A stretch of DNA of 64,000 nucleotides, taken from assembly GCA_965248815.1 (NCBI GenBank), contig CBDFKK010000004.1, positions 62,001 through 126,000 on the forward strand. The letters run 5' to 3'. This DNA is from CBDFKK01 sp965248815. GTDB taxonomy: Bacteria > Pseudomonadota > Alphaproteobacteria > SMXP01. The notes beneath the pieces are model-generated. The model saw nothing but the letters and a program-made list of their open reading frames with translations, was not told the DNA's origin and made no database searches. The position numbers were made by a program, and so were the translations under genes. Positions 17,005 to 25,802 of this stretch are shown piece after piece (positions within the stretch are counted from its first letter, which is position 1; every line of letters starts with the position of its first letter).

Positions 17005-17108
17005 GGTTTTTCTTGGTAGCCCTAATCGCTTCGTCTGCTCTTAATGCCCACATTGATCTTCGACTATATTGCCGATGGCTGCTATGGTTCATTGTCAGCC
17101 AGACCAAT

Positions 17109-17483
17109 ATGTCGCGGGTTTTGTCCGCTTCTGGGCCCAAAGGAGCCGCCGCTTCGCAAGCGTTTAGCTTAATCCGCTTTAACCCCAACGCTTTCAATTT
17201 TAACGGTCCGGCTAACGCAACGGTGACGCGTTCACGGTATGGTGATCTCACGACGTTGATAGTTACGGAACCCGGTGGGATGACACGAGCCATGACTTAC
17301 GCGCTCTTAATGGGCGCCTTTACATTCCTTATGCAGTGGGGCGTTGCGGCCGACACCGCCAAAACGATTACTACAGAACACTGGACGCGCATGTTGATAA
17401 TTTCGAGCGCGTTCACGATCTTCAGTCTGCTGATTTATTATTCAGATATTTTTCGAGCGCGCCTGCGGTCATTGATAAGCTAA
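17109..17483 (+). CDS. Small membrane protein of unknown function
   Basis: From ATG 17109 the frame gives 124 residues with two clear transmembrane helices near the C-terminus (AMTYALLMGAFTFLMQWGVA about 64-83, and MLIISSAFTIFSLLIYYSDIF about 97-117) and a soluble N-terminus. The same frame is open upstream to 16929, but that part overlaps the preceding gene, so the internal ATG was chosen. It matches no family I know. Confidence that it is a real gene is moderate. Confidence 0.45.
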   Translation: MSRVLSASGPKGAAASQAFSLIRFNPNAFNFNGPANATVTRSRYGDLTTLIVTEPGGMTRAMTYALLMGAFTFLMQWGVAADTAKTITTEHWTRMLIISSAFTIFSLLIYYSDIFRARLRSLIS

Positions 17484-17524
17484 GTGGCTGAGTGCTTGCA
17501 GCAGCAGTTGGTGCAAACGCGGAC

Positions 17525-18493
17525 TTACTGAGACTGGGATAAAAGAAACCTGTAACCCGCGGCCGCCTGTGCCGGGGGATTGATGGCTATCGTTTCGTAA
17601 AGCACGGATACAGCATTACAAAGCGCCACCGCTTGGTCGTCATCGGCAGGCCTACCCGAACCTTTCAAGACGGCCAAGGACGGATCATCGAGTGCCTCAG
17701 TCATTTTATCGGTCGCTTCTTTGACGATGGTTCGGCCTCGTTTGGCGTCGAACTCTGGAACTTCGTCCAAAGCTTTTGTGATGGCATTTGCTAGCGATGT
17801 TTGTGTCTCCTGATATTTTTTTTCACCTAAGGTTTCAATCAGAGCCTCAAGATCAATTCGTATTCCCCGCGCAGGGCCATAGAGCCACGTAAAGCAGAGA
17901 TGGGGATCTCGCTCGGCCATGAGCCGGGCCGCACTTGACATCACAAGCATGTAGTCGAGCACGTGCTCGTCCCGAGCACGTGGTATGTACGTCGATTCTG
18001 CATATTGGCGGAGTTCGCGCCGGAGGCTGCCGGCTTCCGAGGCAAGTGCTTCTTCACCTCCCACTTTGTATGCCTTTGACAATCGAAAGAGAGCACCATC
18101 GGCAATGTCCGGCGTGTCCGCAAAAACGCGTTGCAGAATTGCCGTCTCCTTCAGCGCGTCATAGGCGGGACCGACTTTCCGGTATATGGGCGTGAATTTT
18201 ATCTTTGTCGGGCTCGATGAGGGCTTGTCGGACTCCGCGACAGTTGATGGTTGCAGTGCCGCTGTCAGACTTTCAGGGCCCAGCGTTTGTCGGATCTCGT
18301 CTCCGAAACGCGCCTCGATGTTGGGTCGAATATTTACGATTCCGGCGACAAGTCCAATCGCGGCGAAGCCGAACACCACGTAAATGCGGAGACTGCGCTG
18401 ACTGAAAATCGCGCCAACCGCGCCGCCTAAGACTGTCCCCAGCAGGCCTGCCATCCCGGCAATGAGAATGCCGCCCCAGTCGAACCCCATCAT
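17525..18493 (-). CDS. Membrane-anchored protein of unknown function
   Basis: This 322-residue protein starts with two transmembrane helices (about 8-30 and 37-55, the first rich in Gly), then a Ser/Pro linker, then a long helical soluble domain (about 90-310) with several Leu/Ala-rich amphipathic segments. The N-terminus has a GMAGLLGTVLGGAVGA small-residue motif suited to tight helix packing. I do not recognise the family. It is divergent from the saccharopine-dehydrogenase-like gene, with a 68-base gap. Confidence 0.6.
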   Translation of the reverse strand: MMGFDWGGILIAGMAGLLGTVLGGAVGAIFSQRSLRIYVVFGFAAIGLVAGIVNIRPNIEARFGDEIRQTLGPESLTAALQPSTVAESDKPSSSPTKIKFTPIYRKVGPAYDALKETAILQRVFADTPDIADGALFRLSKAYKVGGEEALASEAGSLRRELRQYAESTYIPRARDEHVLDYMLVMSSAARLMAERDPHLCFTWLYGPARGIRIDLEALIETLGEKKYQETQTSLANAITKALDEVPEFDAKRGRTIVKEATDKMTEALDDPSLAVLKGSGRPADDDQAVALCNAVSVLYETIAINPPAQAAAGYRFLLSQSQ

Positions 18494-18573
18494 CCGTTCC
18501 CTTACCCGAACTTCGGTGGTAGGAGCATATCAGCGAAATCCTTTATAGAACCAGAACATTAGTGCGGTTGCTC

Positions 18574-19707
18574 ATGGCACTCTTTAGGGTCCTCATCCTT
18601 GGCGGTTATGGGGTATTCGGTTCCCGGATCGCGCGGCTGCTGTCGAAGGATGGCCGGCTGCATGTGATCATCGCAGGGCGCCGCGAAGCTCGAGCCAGGG
18701 CCCTTGGTCGTGAGCTTGAGCAAGGCAACGCTGTGGCCGAAATCAGCCCACTTGGCCTTGATCGGCGATCAGACCTGCGCGCCGCATTATCAGAACACGA
18801 CATTGACCTGGTCATAGATGCCTCCGGACCATTTCAAGACCTGGACTATCGCGTCCCTGAAGCTTGCATCGCCAATGGTGTCGACTATTGCGATATCGCC
18901 GACGGACGCAAATTCGTTTACGGCTTTGACCAACTCAACGATGCGGCTGGCAGCGCGGGGATCACGGCCATTACGGGCGTCAGCACGACCCCGGCACTTT
19001 CCTCGGCCGTTGTCGATCATTTGTCCCAGGGAATGTCTTCCATTGAGCAGATCGCCGTCGGTGTGACACCCGGCAATCGGGCACCGCGAGGACTATCCGT
19101 AGTCAAAGCCATACTGAGCTATGCGGGTCAGAAGATTCCGCGTTGGCAGGACTCCGCATGGCATTCGACATTTGGCTGGCAAGACTTGCAGCGGATTGAA
19201 GTGGGTCCATTGGGGCGCCGTTGGTTTTCCGCTTGTGATGCACCGGATTTGTCCTTGTTTCCACAGAGATATGCAGGTGTACGGACGGTTACGTTTCACG
19301 CTGGTCTTGAATTGAGCGTTTTGCATTTGGGTCTATGGGTGCTTTCAGGACTGGTGCGCTCGCGGATCATCTCCTCATTGAAGCCTGCTGCCCGATCGCT
19401 CAAAGCCATGGCCGATTTGTTAAGGCCCTTTGGTAGTGATCGCGGCGGCATGTTTGTCCGCATCACCGGACGGGACGGAAAGGGCGCGTCTATTGAGAAA
19501 AAGTGGGCACTAGTCGCTGCTTCCGGCGACGGCCCCTGGGTTCCGGCGCTTGCTGCCGTGATACTCACCGCCAAACTTGCCTCAAATAAGGTTGCGTTTC
19601 GCGGCGCAGGACCTTGCGTTGGCCTCATTGACCTTCTTGATTTTGAACAGGCGTTTGAAGATTTCGAGATTGAGACAACAATCGAAACCAATCAACGCCA
19701 GAACTGA
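18574..19707 (+). CDS. Saccharopine dehydrogenase-like NAD(P)-binding oxidoreductase
   Basis: This protein of about 377 residues starts with a Rossmann dinucleotide-binding motif directly after the Met (VLILGGYGVFGSRIARLL), then IDLVIDASGPFQD and the CIANGVDYCDIADGR segment typical of the saccharopine dehydrogenase NADP-binding family. The C-terminal half is the unassigned substrate domain, with a hydrophobic stretch near the middle (LSVLHLGLWVLSGLV). A GTG at 18562 would add four residues; ATG 18574 was chosen because the Rossmann strand begins right after it. The substrate is unknown. Its end overlaps the convergent gene at 19692 by 16 bases. Confidence 0.8.
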   Translation: MALFRVLILGGYGVFGSRIARLLSKDGRLHVIIAGRREARARALGRELEQGNAVAEISPLGLDRRSDLRAALSEHDIDLVIDASGPFQDLDYRVPEACIANGVDYCDIADGRKFVYGFDQLNDAAGSAGITAITGVSTTPALSSAVVDHLSQGMSSIEQIAVGVTPGNRAPRGLSVVKAILSYAGQKIPRWQDSAWHSTFGWQDLQRIEVGPLGRRWFSACDAPDLSLFPQRYAGVRTVTFHAGLELSVLHLGLWVLSGLVRSRIISSLKPAARSLKAMADLLRPFGSDRGGMFVRITGRDGKGASIEKKWALVAASGDGPWVPALAAVILTAKLASNKVAFRGAGPCVGLIDLLDFEQAFEDFEIETTIETNQRQN

Positions 19708-20006
19708 AAGATCGACTTTTTCCGTTTCCGTGGCCTGCTATGTCCGCCTTGGTCCACAACATCGGAAAAATCCGCTTGAGAGCACATGGAAATGGGAAGA
19801 CGAGCTTCCATAATGAGATCAAGCACGGCCATGGCTCGAGGCGGCGGGTCGCCGGCCGGGTTTTCACGATAATACCAGATCGCTTTTCCAGATTTTTGTG
19901 CGTCATTGAGAGCGTCGCTGATGTCGCTAAGTGCGCTTGATTGCCCGTCTAATAAAATCTCGCCGTCGCTTAAGACGCTGATCTTTAGGTTAGATTGGGT
20001 CATCAA
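19692..20006 (-). CDS. Small conserved hypothetical protein
   Basis: This is a 104-residue cytosolic protein with an N-terminal strand pair (LKISVLSDGEILLDGQ), a helix (SDISDALNDAQKSGKAIWYYREN), a Pro-rich turn, then MAVLDLIMEARLPISM and ADFSDVV, and a basic C-terminus (SRPRKRKKS). The pattern (a small alpha/beta fold with WYYREN and LPIS...DFS) resembles small alphaproteobacterial proteins of unknown function. It overlaps the preceding convergent gene by 16 bases. I cannot assign a role. Confidence 0.6.
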   Translation of the reverse strand: MMTQSNLKISVLSDGEILLDGQSSALSDISDALNDAQKSGKAIWYYRENPAGDPPPRAMAVLDLIMEARLPISMCSQADFSDVVDQGGHSRPRKRKKSIFQFWR

Positions 20007-20179
20007 TTCGCTGCCATGAGATTAAGCTTCAAGGATAGATCTATTGTCTTAATAAGATGTGCGGCGGGTCCTTCCTTTGAGTGTTTGTTCGTCGCTTAGA
20101 GGCGGTGGGCCTGCAATTTGGCGGCTGCCACCCGGTTCCAATTTCGGTTAGGATAAACGCCACTTCAGGAGGTGAATTT

Positions 20180-21313
20180 ATGACTGGTCAGCAATTTCGC
20201 CACAATATGCTCGTCAGGTCGACGCACGACGAGACCGCGCGCCAATCATTTGTCGAGAATTTTCGTTTGCACCTTGCCGCGAAAGCATTCGCCGGCAATC
20301 GGACCATTTACGATCGTCGTGTTGAGCCAATGTTTGTCAAAGAACATGGTCGTAAACCAGCCGACCGCCACGAAATTCGCCGCGTAATGACTGAAGATGC
20401 CGATTATCAATTGTGGAGTGCTATGCAGCGCAGCAGTCAGGAAATGATGTGGGATTCGGTGATTGATTCCGTTGAACACGAATTGCCTGACTTGGTCAAA
20501 AAGTCAAAATCAAATGGAATAGGCGGAACGCTAACGCTAGATCATTCCCTTGCTGTGCCGAACTACCTCACGGCTCACGATATTCATTTGCAACCGGGCG
20601 GGTATCATTCGGAAGTTACCGAAGACGATGTCACAGCCGGCGCCATTTACGACCGATCCTTGTTCATTTACGGCATGGGCTCGCTTGGCGCGGAAAATGA
20701 TGATCTTGGCCAGACAACACTTTCCTTTTACAAATCAAAATTTTCAGACCACCAACCGGAGCGGATCGTCGAACTCGGTTGCACCATCGGTAATTCGCTA
20801 ATTCCTTGGGCAAGAGCGTTTCCGAACGCAGAGGCCCATGGATTGGATGTTGCAGCCCCTTGCCTCAGATATGGTCACGCCCGCGCTGAAGCTTTAGGCA
20901 TCAAAACGCATTTTGGCCAACAAGACGTGGAGCACATGTCATTTGACGACAGCAGCGTCGATATTGTCGTGTCTCACTTTTTCATGCATGAGACTTCGCG
21001 CAAGGCCTTGCCGCAAATTTTCTCTGAGTGTTATCGCGTCTTGAAACCAGGGGGCCTGATGTTGCACCTGGACGTCGTCCAAGATCAGGGAATGGCGCCG
21101 CTGGACTCATTTTTTGTCGAATGGGAAGTTTACAATAACAATGAGCCCTTTATGGGCGAAATGAGGGATATGGATTTGACGGCTCTGGCACAAGATGCCG
21201 GGTTCAGAAATGACAACATCGAGCATGCGTCGCATTCAAGTCAGACCGCCGTACACGCCGATGACGGATATATCAATTTCTTCACTTGGCCTATTTTCAC
21301 CGCTGTGAAATAG
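20180..21313 (+). CDS. SAM-dependent methyltransferase with extra N-terminal domain
   Basis: The start at ATG 20180 is supported by AGGAGG seven bases upstream (20167-20172); the frame is open further up to 20081, but without such a site. The 377-residue protein has an N-terminal region of about 190 residues that I do not recognise. A class I methyltransferase domain follows (about 190-340), with motif I as VELGCTIGNSLIPWA, then AHGLDVAAPCL, the post-II strand SSVDIVVSHFFMHE and FSECYRVLKPGGLMLHLD. The usual GxGxG reads GCTIG, so the SAM loop is slightly unusual. The substrate is unknown; the DUF1330 gene follows 66 bases downstream. Confidence 0.8.
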   Translation: MTGQQFRHNMLVRSTHDETARQSFVENFRLHLAAKAFAGNRTIYDRRVEPMFVKEHGRKPADRHEIRRVMTEDADYQLWSAMQRSSQEMMWDSVIDSVEHELPDLVKKSKSNGIGGTLTLDHSLAVPNYLTAHDIHLQPGGYHSEVTEDDVTAGAIYDRSLFIYGMGSLGAENDDLGQTTLSFYKSKFSDHQPERIVELGCTIGNSLIPWARAFPNAEAHGLDVAAPCLRYGHARAEALGIKTHFGQQDVEHMSFDDSSVDIVVSHFFMHETSRKALPQIFSECYRVLKPGGLMLHLDVVQDQGMAPLDSFFVEWEVYNNNEPFMGEMRDMDLTALAQDAGFRNDNIEHASHSSQTAVHADDGYINFFTWPIFTAVK

Positions 21314-21379
21314 TCCCGTTTCAATTTGGTGGCGAATATTTCGCCGCGCCTGGAATTCATCTATACGAGGAGATTTTGA

Positions 21380-21676
21380 ATGACAGCTTATGTTGTTGCG
21401 CACGTGCGCGTTACGAATCCTGCGGCCTTTCAAGAATATGCAAAGGCCGCGGCAAAACCACTCGAAGAGTCTGGAGGCAAATTTGTTGCATTAGGCCAAA
21501 ATGGTCAGACAGTCTTTGAGGGTGAGCAGTTTAAGGACGGCGCCGTCGTCATTCTCGAATTTGACTCTGTGGAGCAATATTCAAAGTTCTATAATTCAGC
21601 GGGCTATCAGGCCGCGATCAAGTTGCGCGAAGGTGCGGGCTCGATCGACTTTGTAGCAATTCCGGCTGTTGAGTAG
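21380..21676 (+). CDS. DUF1330 family protein
   Basis: This 98-residue protein has the DUF1330 (dimeric alpha-beta barrel) pattern: MTAYVVAHVRVTNPAAFQEYAK at the start, GGKFVALG in the middle, VVILEFDSVEQYSKFYNSAGYQ and a C-terminal GSIDFVAI strand. The start ATG has GAGGAG eight bases upstream. The function of DUF1330 proteins is not settled. It ends five bases before the convergent VanZ-like gene. Confidence 0.88.
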   Translation: MTAYVVAHVRVTNPAAFQEYAKAAAKPLEESGGKFVALGQNGQTVFEGEQFKDGAVVILEFDSVEQYSKFYNSAGYQAAIKLREGAGSIDFVAIPAVE

Positions 21677-21681
21677 AAAAC

Positions 21682-22785
21682 TCAAGTCTCGGTCGTGGGA
21701 TCAGAGGCCGTTTTTGAGCCCGCTTTCGGTCGTGTTCGATACCATAACCATGCGCCGGTAAAAGCTCGGGCTGTGTTGGTCACAACGTCACGGATCGTGG
21801 CCACACGCACCGGCGAGAGGAATTGCATCATTTCTGCAAAAAGGCTCAAGCTGAATTGCGCCATGACGACATAAGTCAGCATGAGCCGCAAAGGCTTTTC
21901 TCGCCAAGCTGCCGCCATAAAAAAGCCAAGTGGGATAAGGAATAGGAAATTCCGTACGGCATCGCCGATCTTGCCGGGAAATTTGTAGGTTTCCAGAAAT
22001 TGGCGAAGTTTTAGCGTCCCCGGCCAGGCATATAAATGCACGGCAACAGGTTCTTGATCGGGACTGTCAAAAAAAATGTCGCTACCTTGACCAATCTTCA
22101 GTTGTGCAAAAGGAACGGGCCAGGCGCTGTTGTTTGTGGGTCGGCGAAACAGTGCTTGCGCGGCTTCCAACGTTAGAGGCGTATCATAGAATTTCAGGCG
22201 GTGAATTGTTCCGCGCCAGGGACGATCACCGGTCACGTCATTGCCGACGCTAACCCGCATAGCAGGTTTCCAAGGTTGCGGATCGCCGCTCCAGCGGACA
22301 AGGCCGATCATAATGCCGGACCTAAAAACACGCATGCCATCATCGGTCACGATAATGACGAAGTGCTGGCGTTCGCCTGATCTAAAGGCAGCTTTTAGGC
22401 CGGCCGTTCGACCCAAATATTCAACGTGGAGCTGGTCACGTTGTTGAATGACAATCCAGTTTTCTCTATTTGACCCTCGGGAATACGCAACGAGACGGGC
22501 CGCACCTCGGTGCCTCGTGTCGGCCGGCGTTACATCGAGCTCGATGGTCAGCCGCCCCCTTTGAAAGGGCGACAATTCAAACAACGGAGGTGACGTTTCC
22601 GTTGTCAGCAAGCTCGGCTTTTCGATGGTCAGGCCGGCATAGGGGTCCGCCACAATCTTTGAACGCATGAATAGAGGAGGCGTCGATAACGGTAGAATCG
22701 TGGCTGACAGAAAGAGCACGACAAACAACGCCACAAAAAATATTGAATAACGATCAAACCAAGATCGCACTGGCCCGTGGGTCAA
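21682..22785 (-). CDS. Membrane protein with LamG-like and VanZ-like domains
   Basis: The start is uncertain. The open frame reaches 23073 but overlaps the next gene, so a TTG at 22785 with AGAAGGA about eight bases upstream was taken, giving about 367 residues. A transmembrane helix (IFFVALFVVLFLSATIL, about 15-31) leads to a beta-rich LamG/concanavalin-like domain (about 60-225, with WIVIQQRDQLHVEYLG and HRLKFYDTPLTLEAAQALF). The C-terminal region then has several hydrophobic helices like VanZ (FLFLIPLGFFMAAAW, about 270; LFAEMMQFLSPVRVATIRDVVTN). A LamG plus VanZ combination suggests a cell-envelope role, but none is known. Confidence 0.7.
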   Translation of the reverse strand: MTHGPVRSWFDRYSIFFVALFVVLFLSATILPLSTPPLFMRSKIVADPYAGLTIEKPSLLTTETSPPLFELSPFQRGRLTIELDVTPADTRHRGAARLVAYSRGSNRENWIVIQQRDQLHVEYLGRTAGLKAAFRSGERQHFVIIVTDDGMRVFRSGIMIGLVRWSGDPQPWKPAMRVSVGNDVTGDRPWRGTIHRLKFYDTPLTLEAAQALFRRPTNNSAWPVPFAQLKIGQGSDIFFDSPDQEPVAVHLYAWPGTLKLRQFLETYKFPGKIGDAVRNFLFLIPLGFFMAAAWREKPLRLMLTYVVMAQFSLSLFAEMMQFLSPVRVATIRDVVTNTARAFTGAWLWYRTRPKAGSKTASDPTTET

Positions 22786-22837
22786 TATGACGTCCTTCTC
22801 GTGATGCCTTGCAAAATAAGGAACTGGAACCCCGCGA

Positions 22838-23680
22838 TTAGTAGTTTGGTGCGGGAGACCAGGGCTTGCTGGCGAGATCCTCGAGCTCGTCCGGCAAGTA
22901 GGGTTTGTAGGCGGGCGTAAGATCAAATGGCAATTCTTCCTCGCCCCAAAGATTGACGTGATGGCCATCATGAAATCGAATGACAGCGAGACCGCCTTTG
23001 CGTGCGCCAAACGGTCCATGCATGAGATTGGGCGGCCGCCAGAAATAAGCGCCCGCTTCCATGATACCGACATCCGATATGATATCGCCGGTGAGGAGAT
23101 ACATTTCTTCGACGCAGGGGTGATAAAGCTGGCGTTCTTTCCATCCTTTGGGATGGGTGTGGGCGCCCATCTGAAGTAAGAGTGTTTTGTCGCCCGTTTC
23201 TTTGTTTTTTCGCAGCGTCTTGTGACTGAGATTGAGAAACTGAACGTCGGGGTCGATGTCCGCTCGTTCCCAATCCATGTCGTGAAGGTTTAGGAATGGA
23301 ATTGTGTCGTCTTTATGCGGAATATCTTTTTCTGCAAGAGTCGGCTCCGCGCCAAAGAATCCGAGGACTACGGCGCCAGTTTCGGTCGCAAATCCCCGAC
23401 GCTCGTGACCAGCGGGCAGGTAGCCATAGCAATCTTCGATAAATGTATGACCGTTAAGCGTGAATGTGCCTTCAAGTACGAGCGCCTCGAATGACGCGCC
23501 CAAGCGGTCATCGCGGTCGAGGGTCCACCCTTTAGGAAGTCTCAATATGGTGCTGCACGCTCCGCTCTCAGGATCGCGGCTGAGCATTTTAACCGCAACA
23601 TCAGGCAATGCTTCCGGGAACCGTTTGTTTTCCCAATCCAGCATTTGTGCCTGGATAAACTCGATATGAGGTCGTGGCAT
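22838..23680 (-). CDS. Cupin (DUF4437-like) protein, two cupin repeats
   Basis: This 280-residue protein has two cupin-like halves. The first has SFEALVLEGTFTLNGHTF and GYLPAGHERRGF. The second has HPKGWKERQLYHPCVEEMYLLTGDI and GAYFWRPPNLMHGPFG, with His and Glu residues placed to bind a metal. It is soluble with no signal peptide. The layout resembles DUF4437 cupins, whose substrates are mostly unknown. It lies 52 bases upstream of the VanZ-like gene on the same strand. Confidence 0.72.
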   Translation of the reverse strand: MPRPHIEFIQAQMLDWENKRFPEALPDVAVKMLSRDPESGACSTILRLPKGWTLDRDDRLGASFEALVLEGTFTLNGHTFIEDCYGYLPAGHERRGFATETGAVVLGFFGAEPTLAEKDIPHKDDTIPFLNLHDMDWERADIDPDVQFLNLSHKTLRKNKETGDKTLLLQMGAHTHPKGWKERQLYHPCVEEMYLLTGDIISDVGIMEAGAYFWRPPNLMHGPFGARKGGLAVIRFHDGHHVNLWGEEELPFDLTPAYKPYLPDELEDLASKPWSPAPNY

Positions 23681-23796
23681 ATTCAGTCACTTTCGACGGA
23701 AAAATTGTTCGGAATACCGGCAAATTCTTTTGGCTAACTTAGTTGCCAATTTTGCAGATCGGAAGGGGTCAAAAAATAGCTCGCGAGGCTTGATGT

Positions 23797-23832
23797 TTGT
23801 CTAAATGTCTAGTACGCATAGACAATAGACAG
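23797..23832 (+). promoter_or_regulatory. Four-half-site dyad, possible operator of the HTH/zinc-finger gene
   Basis: Two direct TGTCTA-type half-sites (TTGTCTA at 23797-23803, ATGTCTA at 23805-23811) face two inverted copies (TAGACAA at 23819-23825, TAGACAG at 23826-23832) across a 7-base centre. The array ends 16 bases before the ATG of the downstream regulator gene, so a bound protein would block its transcription or translation. Autoregulation is an inference from position and symmetry. Confidence 0.5.
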
Positions 23833-23848
23833 TTAGAAAGTAATCCTC

Positions 23849-24403
23849 ATGCCACTAGAATCTAAGCTTCTTGGAAAGGCGCGGACCAACTACGAAAGAG
23901 TGACCAAGCTCGAGAATGATGTGGAGGCAGCCAAACAAAGTTATCGCGAAGCAATTCGCGCGCTCTATGTGGCAGGTGGATCAGTTCGAGAAATAGCCGA
24001 CGCACTTAACTTGAGCCATCAACGCATTCACCAGATTGTCAAGGAAGCGGGCAGCAGTTGGCCTTCGCTGCTGGGCATTTTCAACAAGGGCCGCAAGCGG
24101 GCAAAACTTAAGTGCAATTTCTGCCACGCGACGCAGGACGAGGTGCCATCATTGATATCCGGGCCTCAGGTCTACATCTGCGGTATTTGCATTGCACTGG
24201 CTCGGCGCGTCGTTGAGAACGGTGAGACGGCCACGGAGTCCCAACGACGGCTGGAGCCGATCGAGCGATCAACTCAATCCCGATGCACGTTTTGCGGCAA
24301 GCCTTCAAAGAGCGGCGAACCGCTTGTGTCAGGTAAGAGCGCCCGTATCTGCACTCAATGCCTCGATATTTGCGACAACATTTTGGCCGAGCACGGGCTT
24401 TAA
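23849..24403 (+). CDS. Helix-turn-helix protein with two ClpX-type zinc fingers
   Basis: This 184-residue protein has an N-terminal coiled helix (about 8-40), then a sigma-region-4-like helix-turn-helix (GGSVREIADALNLSHQRIHQIV, about 43-64), then two ClpX-type C4 zinc-binding domains. Finger 1 has Cys 89, 92, 111 and 114; finger 2 has Cys 146, 149, 168 and 171. There is no AAA+ domain, so it is not ClpX. In ClpX this finger dimerises and binds adaptors and substrates. Here it may mediate dimerisation or partner binding of a DNA-binding protein. A symmetrical four-half-site array lies just upstream. The regulon is unknown. Confidence 0.85.
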   Translation: MPLESKLLGKARTNYERVTKLENDVEAAKQSYREAIRALYVAGGSVREIADALNLSHQRIHQIVKEAGSSWPSLLGIFNKGRKRAKLKCNFCHATQDEVPSLISGPQVYICGICIALARRVVENGETATESQRRLEPIERSTQSRCTFCGKPSKSGEPLVSGKSARICTQCLDICDNILAEHGL

Positions 24404-24515
24404 CAGAAATGAGGCTCTAACCGGTCCAATCTTGTCACGATCACCCAAAATGTTTTGCGCATCCGTTTGGGGTCGCTAAGGTCCCTCCTTTGCACCTAGT
24501 CGTTGGGGAGTTGAC

Positions 24516-25787
24516 GTGACGGAAAAGACCGAGCCTCTGTCTAAGCTCACTTTGGGGGAGGAGCTTCAGGGGCTGTGGGCCGCCGTCAAAGGGCAACCGC
24601 TCAAAGTTTTCTTCATTGCCCTTGCGGGCCTCACCATCATGAATCTGGATCACTCTCTGTTCCTGTTTGTATTGACAGAGGTATCGACAGAATTTGGATG
24701 GTCCGAAGTAGAACGCGGCTGGTACATCGCAATTACATTCGTGCTGACAGGTATTGCCATTACGCAATTGGGCGTGCTTGCAGATAAATTCGGCCGAAAG
24801 ACCGTACTATTTTGGTCGACACTCGTTGGGCCCTTTTTTGTTACCGCGCTTATTTGGGTGCCCGGAACGCTCAGCCTCTTATTCTTTCGTACATTGGGTT
24901 TTGCCGTTGGCGGCGTGCAATCGCCTATTGCTGGCACGCTTGTCCTTGAAGAGTCACCACCACGTTATCGCGGATTGACGTCCGGTTTCCTACAAATTGG
25001 TTATCCTATCGGCTGGTTTATCGCCTCTCTTCTGGTGCCTCTAATCGCGGTCAATTTTGGTTGGCGCTACATCTTCGCCTTGGCACTACTGGGTTTGCCT
25101 TACGCATGGATCATCGCGCGCTATTTGCGCGAACCACCTGCGTGGCATGAGGCTAAAGCCAAAAGGGAAAAAGAGAAAAGTGTTGTGTCTACGGCAGCAC
25201 TTTTTCAAAAGAAACACATTTATAAGACCGTCTTTTTGTTCTTAGGGCAGCATCTGCAAGTCTTCGCCTATGGGGCAACTCTGCTCCTTACCGCTTACTT
25301 TCGTGAAGCCCGTGGATGGGATTTGACAGAGGCCGTTCGCCTTGTTGGTCTATCATATTTAATTGGCGCCTTCGGTTATATGCTGGCCGCAATCGTCGGT
25401 GAATTCGTGCTCGGCCGCCGTAATACGTTTGTCGTGTGGTGTTGGCTTGGATGCGGGGCATTTGCCGCGATGATTTGGTGGGCTGAGAGCTGGTTACAAA
25501 TCGCCGTTTGCTTCAGCCTGATGACGTTTTTCTTTTATGGCTCAACCGCCGTCATCTTCACGTTCATTGCGGAAAATTTTCCCGCCGAACTGCGTGGCAC
25601 GGCGACGAGCTTTTCAGGCTCCCTTGCCGTCAACTTGGGTGTGGCTTTTGGCCCGCTTGCCCTGTCTTACATGATCGGCGGTGCTGGTTGGGAATGGGGC
25701 TTTACGATTTGCGGCATGCTGCCGATGTTCTTGGCTGGAGTCGTGATTCTATTCGTCAAGCCGGTGCCAAGAGAGGCGTTGGCCTAG
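24516..25787 (+). CDS. Major facilitator superfamily transporter
   Basis: This 423-residue protein has twelve hydrophobic segments and the MFS loop 2-3 signature (GVLADKFGRKTV, about 86-97). The loop between helices 4 and 5 has ESPPRYRGLTSGFLQIGYPIGW, as in the sugar/aromatic-acid MFS branch. The loop before the last helices reads ENFPAELRGTATSFSGS. It starts at GTG 24516. The substrate cannot be set from sequence. It ends 16 bases from the convergent xthA. Confidence 0.88.
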   Translation: MTEKTEPLSKLTLGEELQGLWAAVKGQPLKVFFIALAGLTIMNLDHSLFLFVLTEVSTEFGWSEVERGWYIAITFVLTGIAITQLGVLADKFGRKTVLFWSTLVGPFFVTALIWVPGTLSLLFFRTLGFAVGGVQSPIAGTLVLEESPPRYRGLTSGFLQIGYPIGWFIASLLVPLIAVNFGWRYIFALALLGLPYAWIIARYLREPPAWHEAKAKREKEKSVVSTAALFQKKHIYKTVFLFLGQHLQVFAYGATLLLTAYFREARGWDLTEAVRLVGLSYLIGAFGYMLAAIVGEFVLGRRNTFVVWCWLGCGAFAAMIWWAESWLQIAVCFSLMTFFFYGSTAVIFTFIAENFPAELRGTATSFSGSLAVNLGVAFGPLALSYMIGGAGWEWGFTICGMLPMFLAGVVILFVKPVPREALA

Positions 25788-25802
25788 AGCAACTAGGGTG
25801 CT

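Noticed and set aside
16929..17108. Upstream extension of the small membrane protein
   Set aside because: It overlaps the 3' end of the SnoaL-like gene. The ATG at 17109 is a better start.
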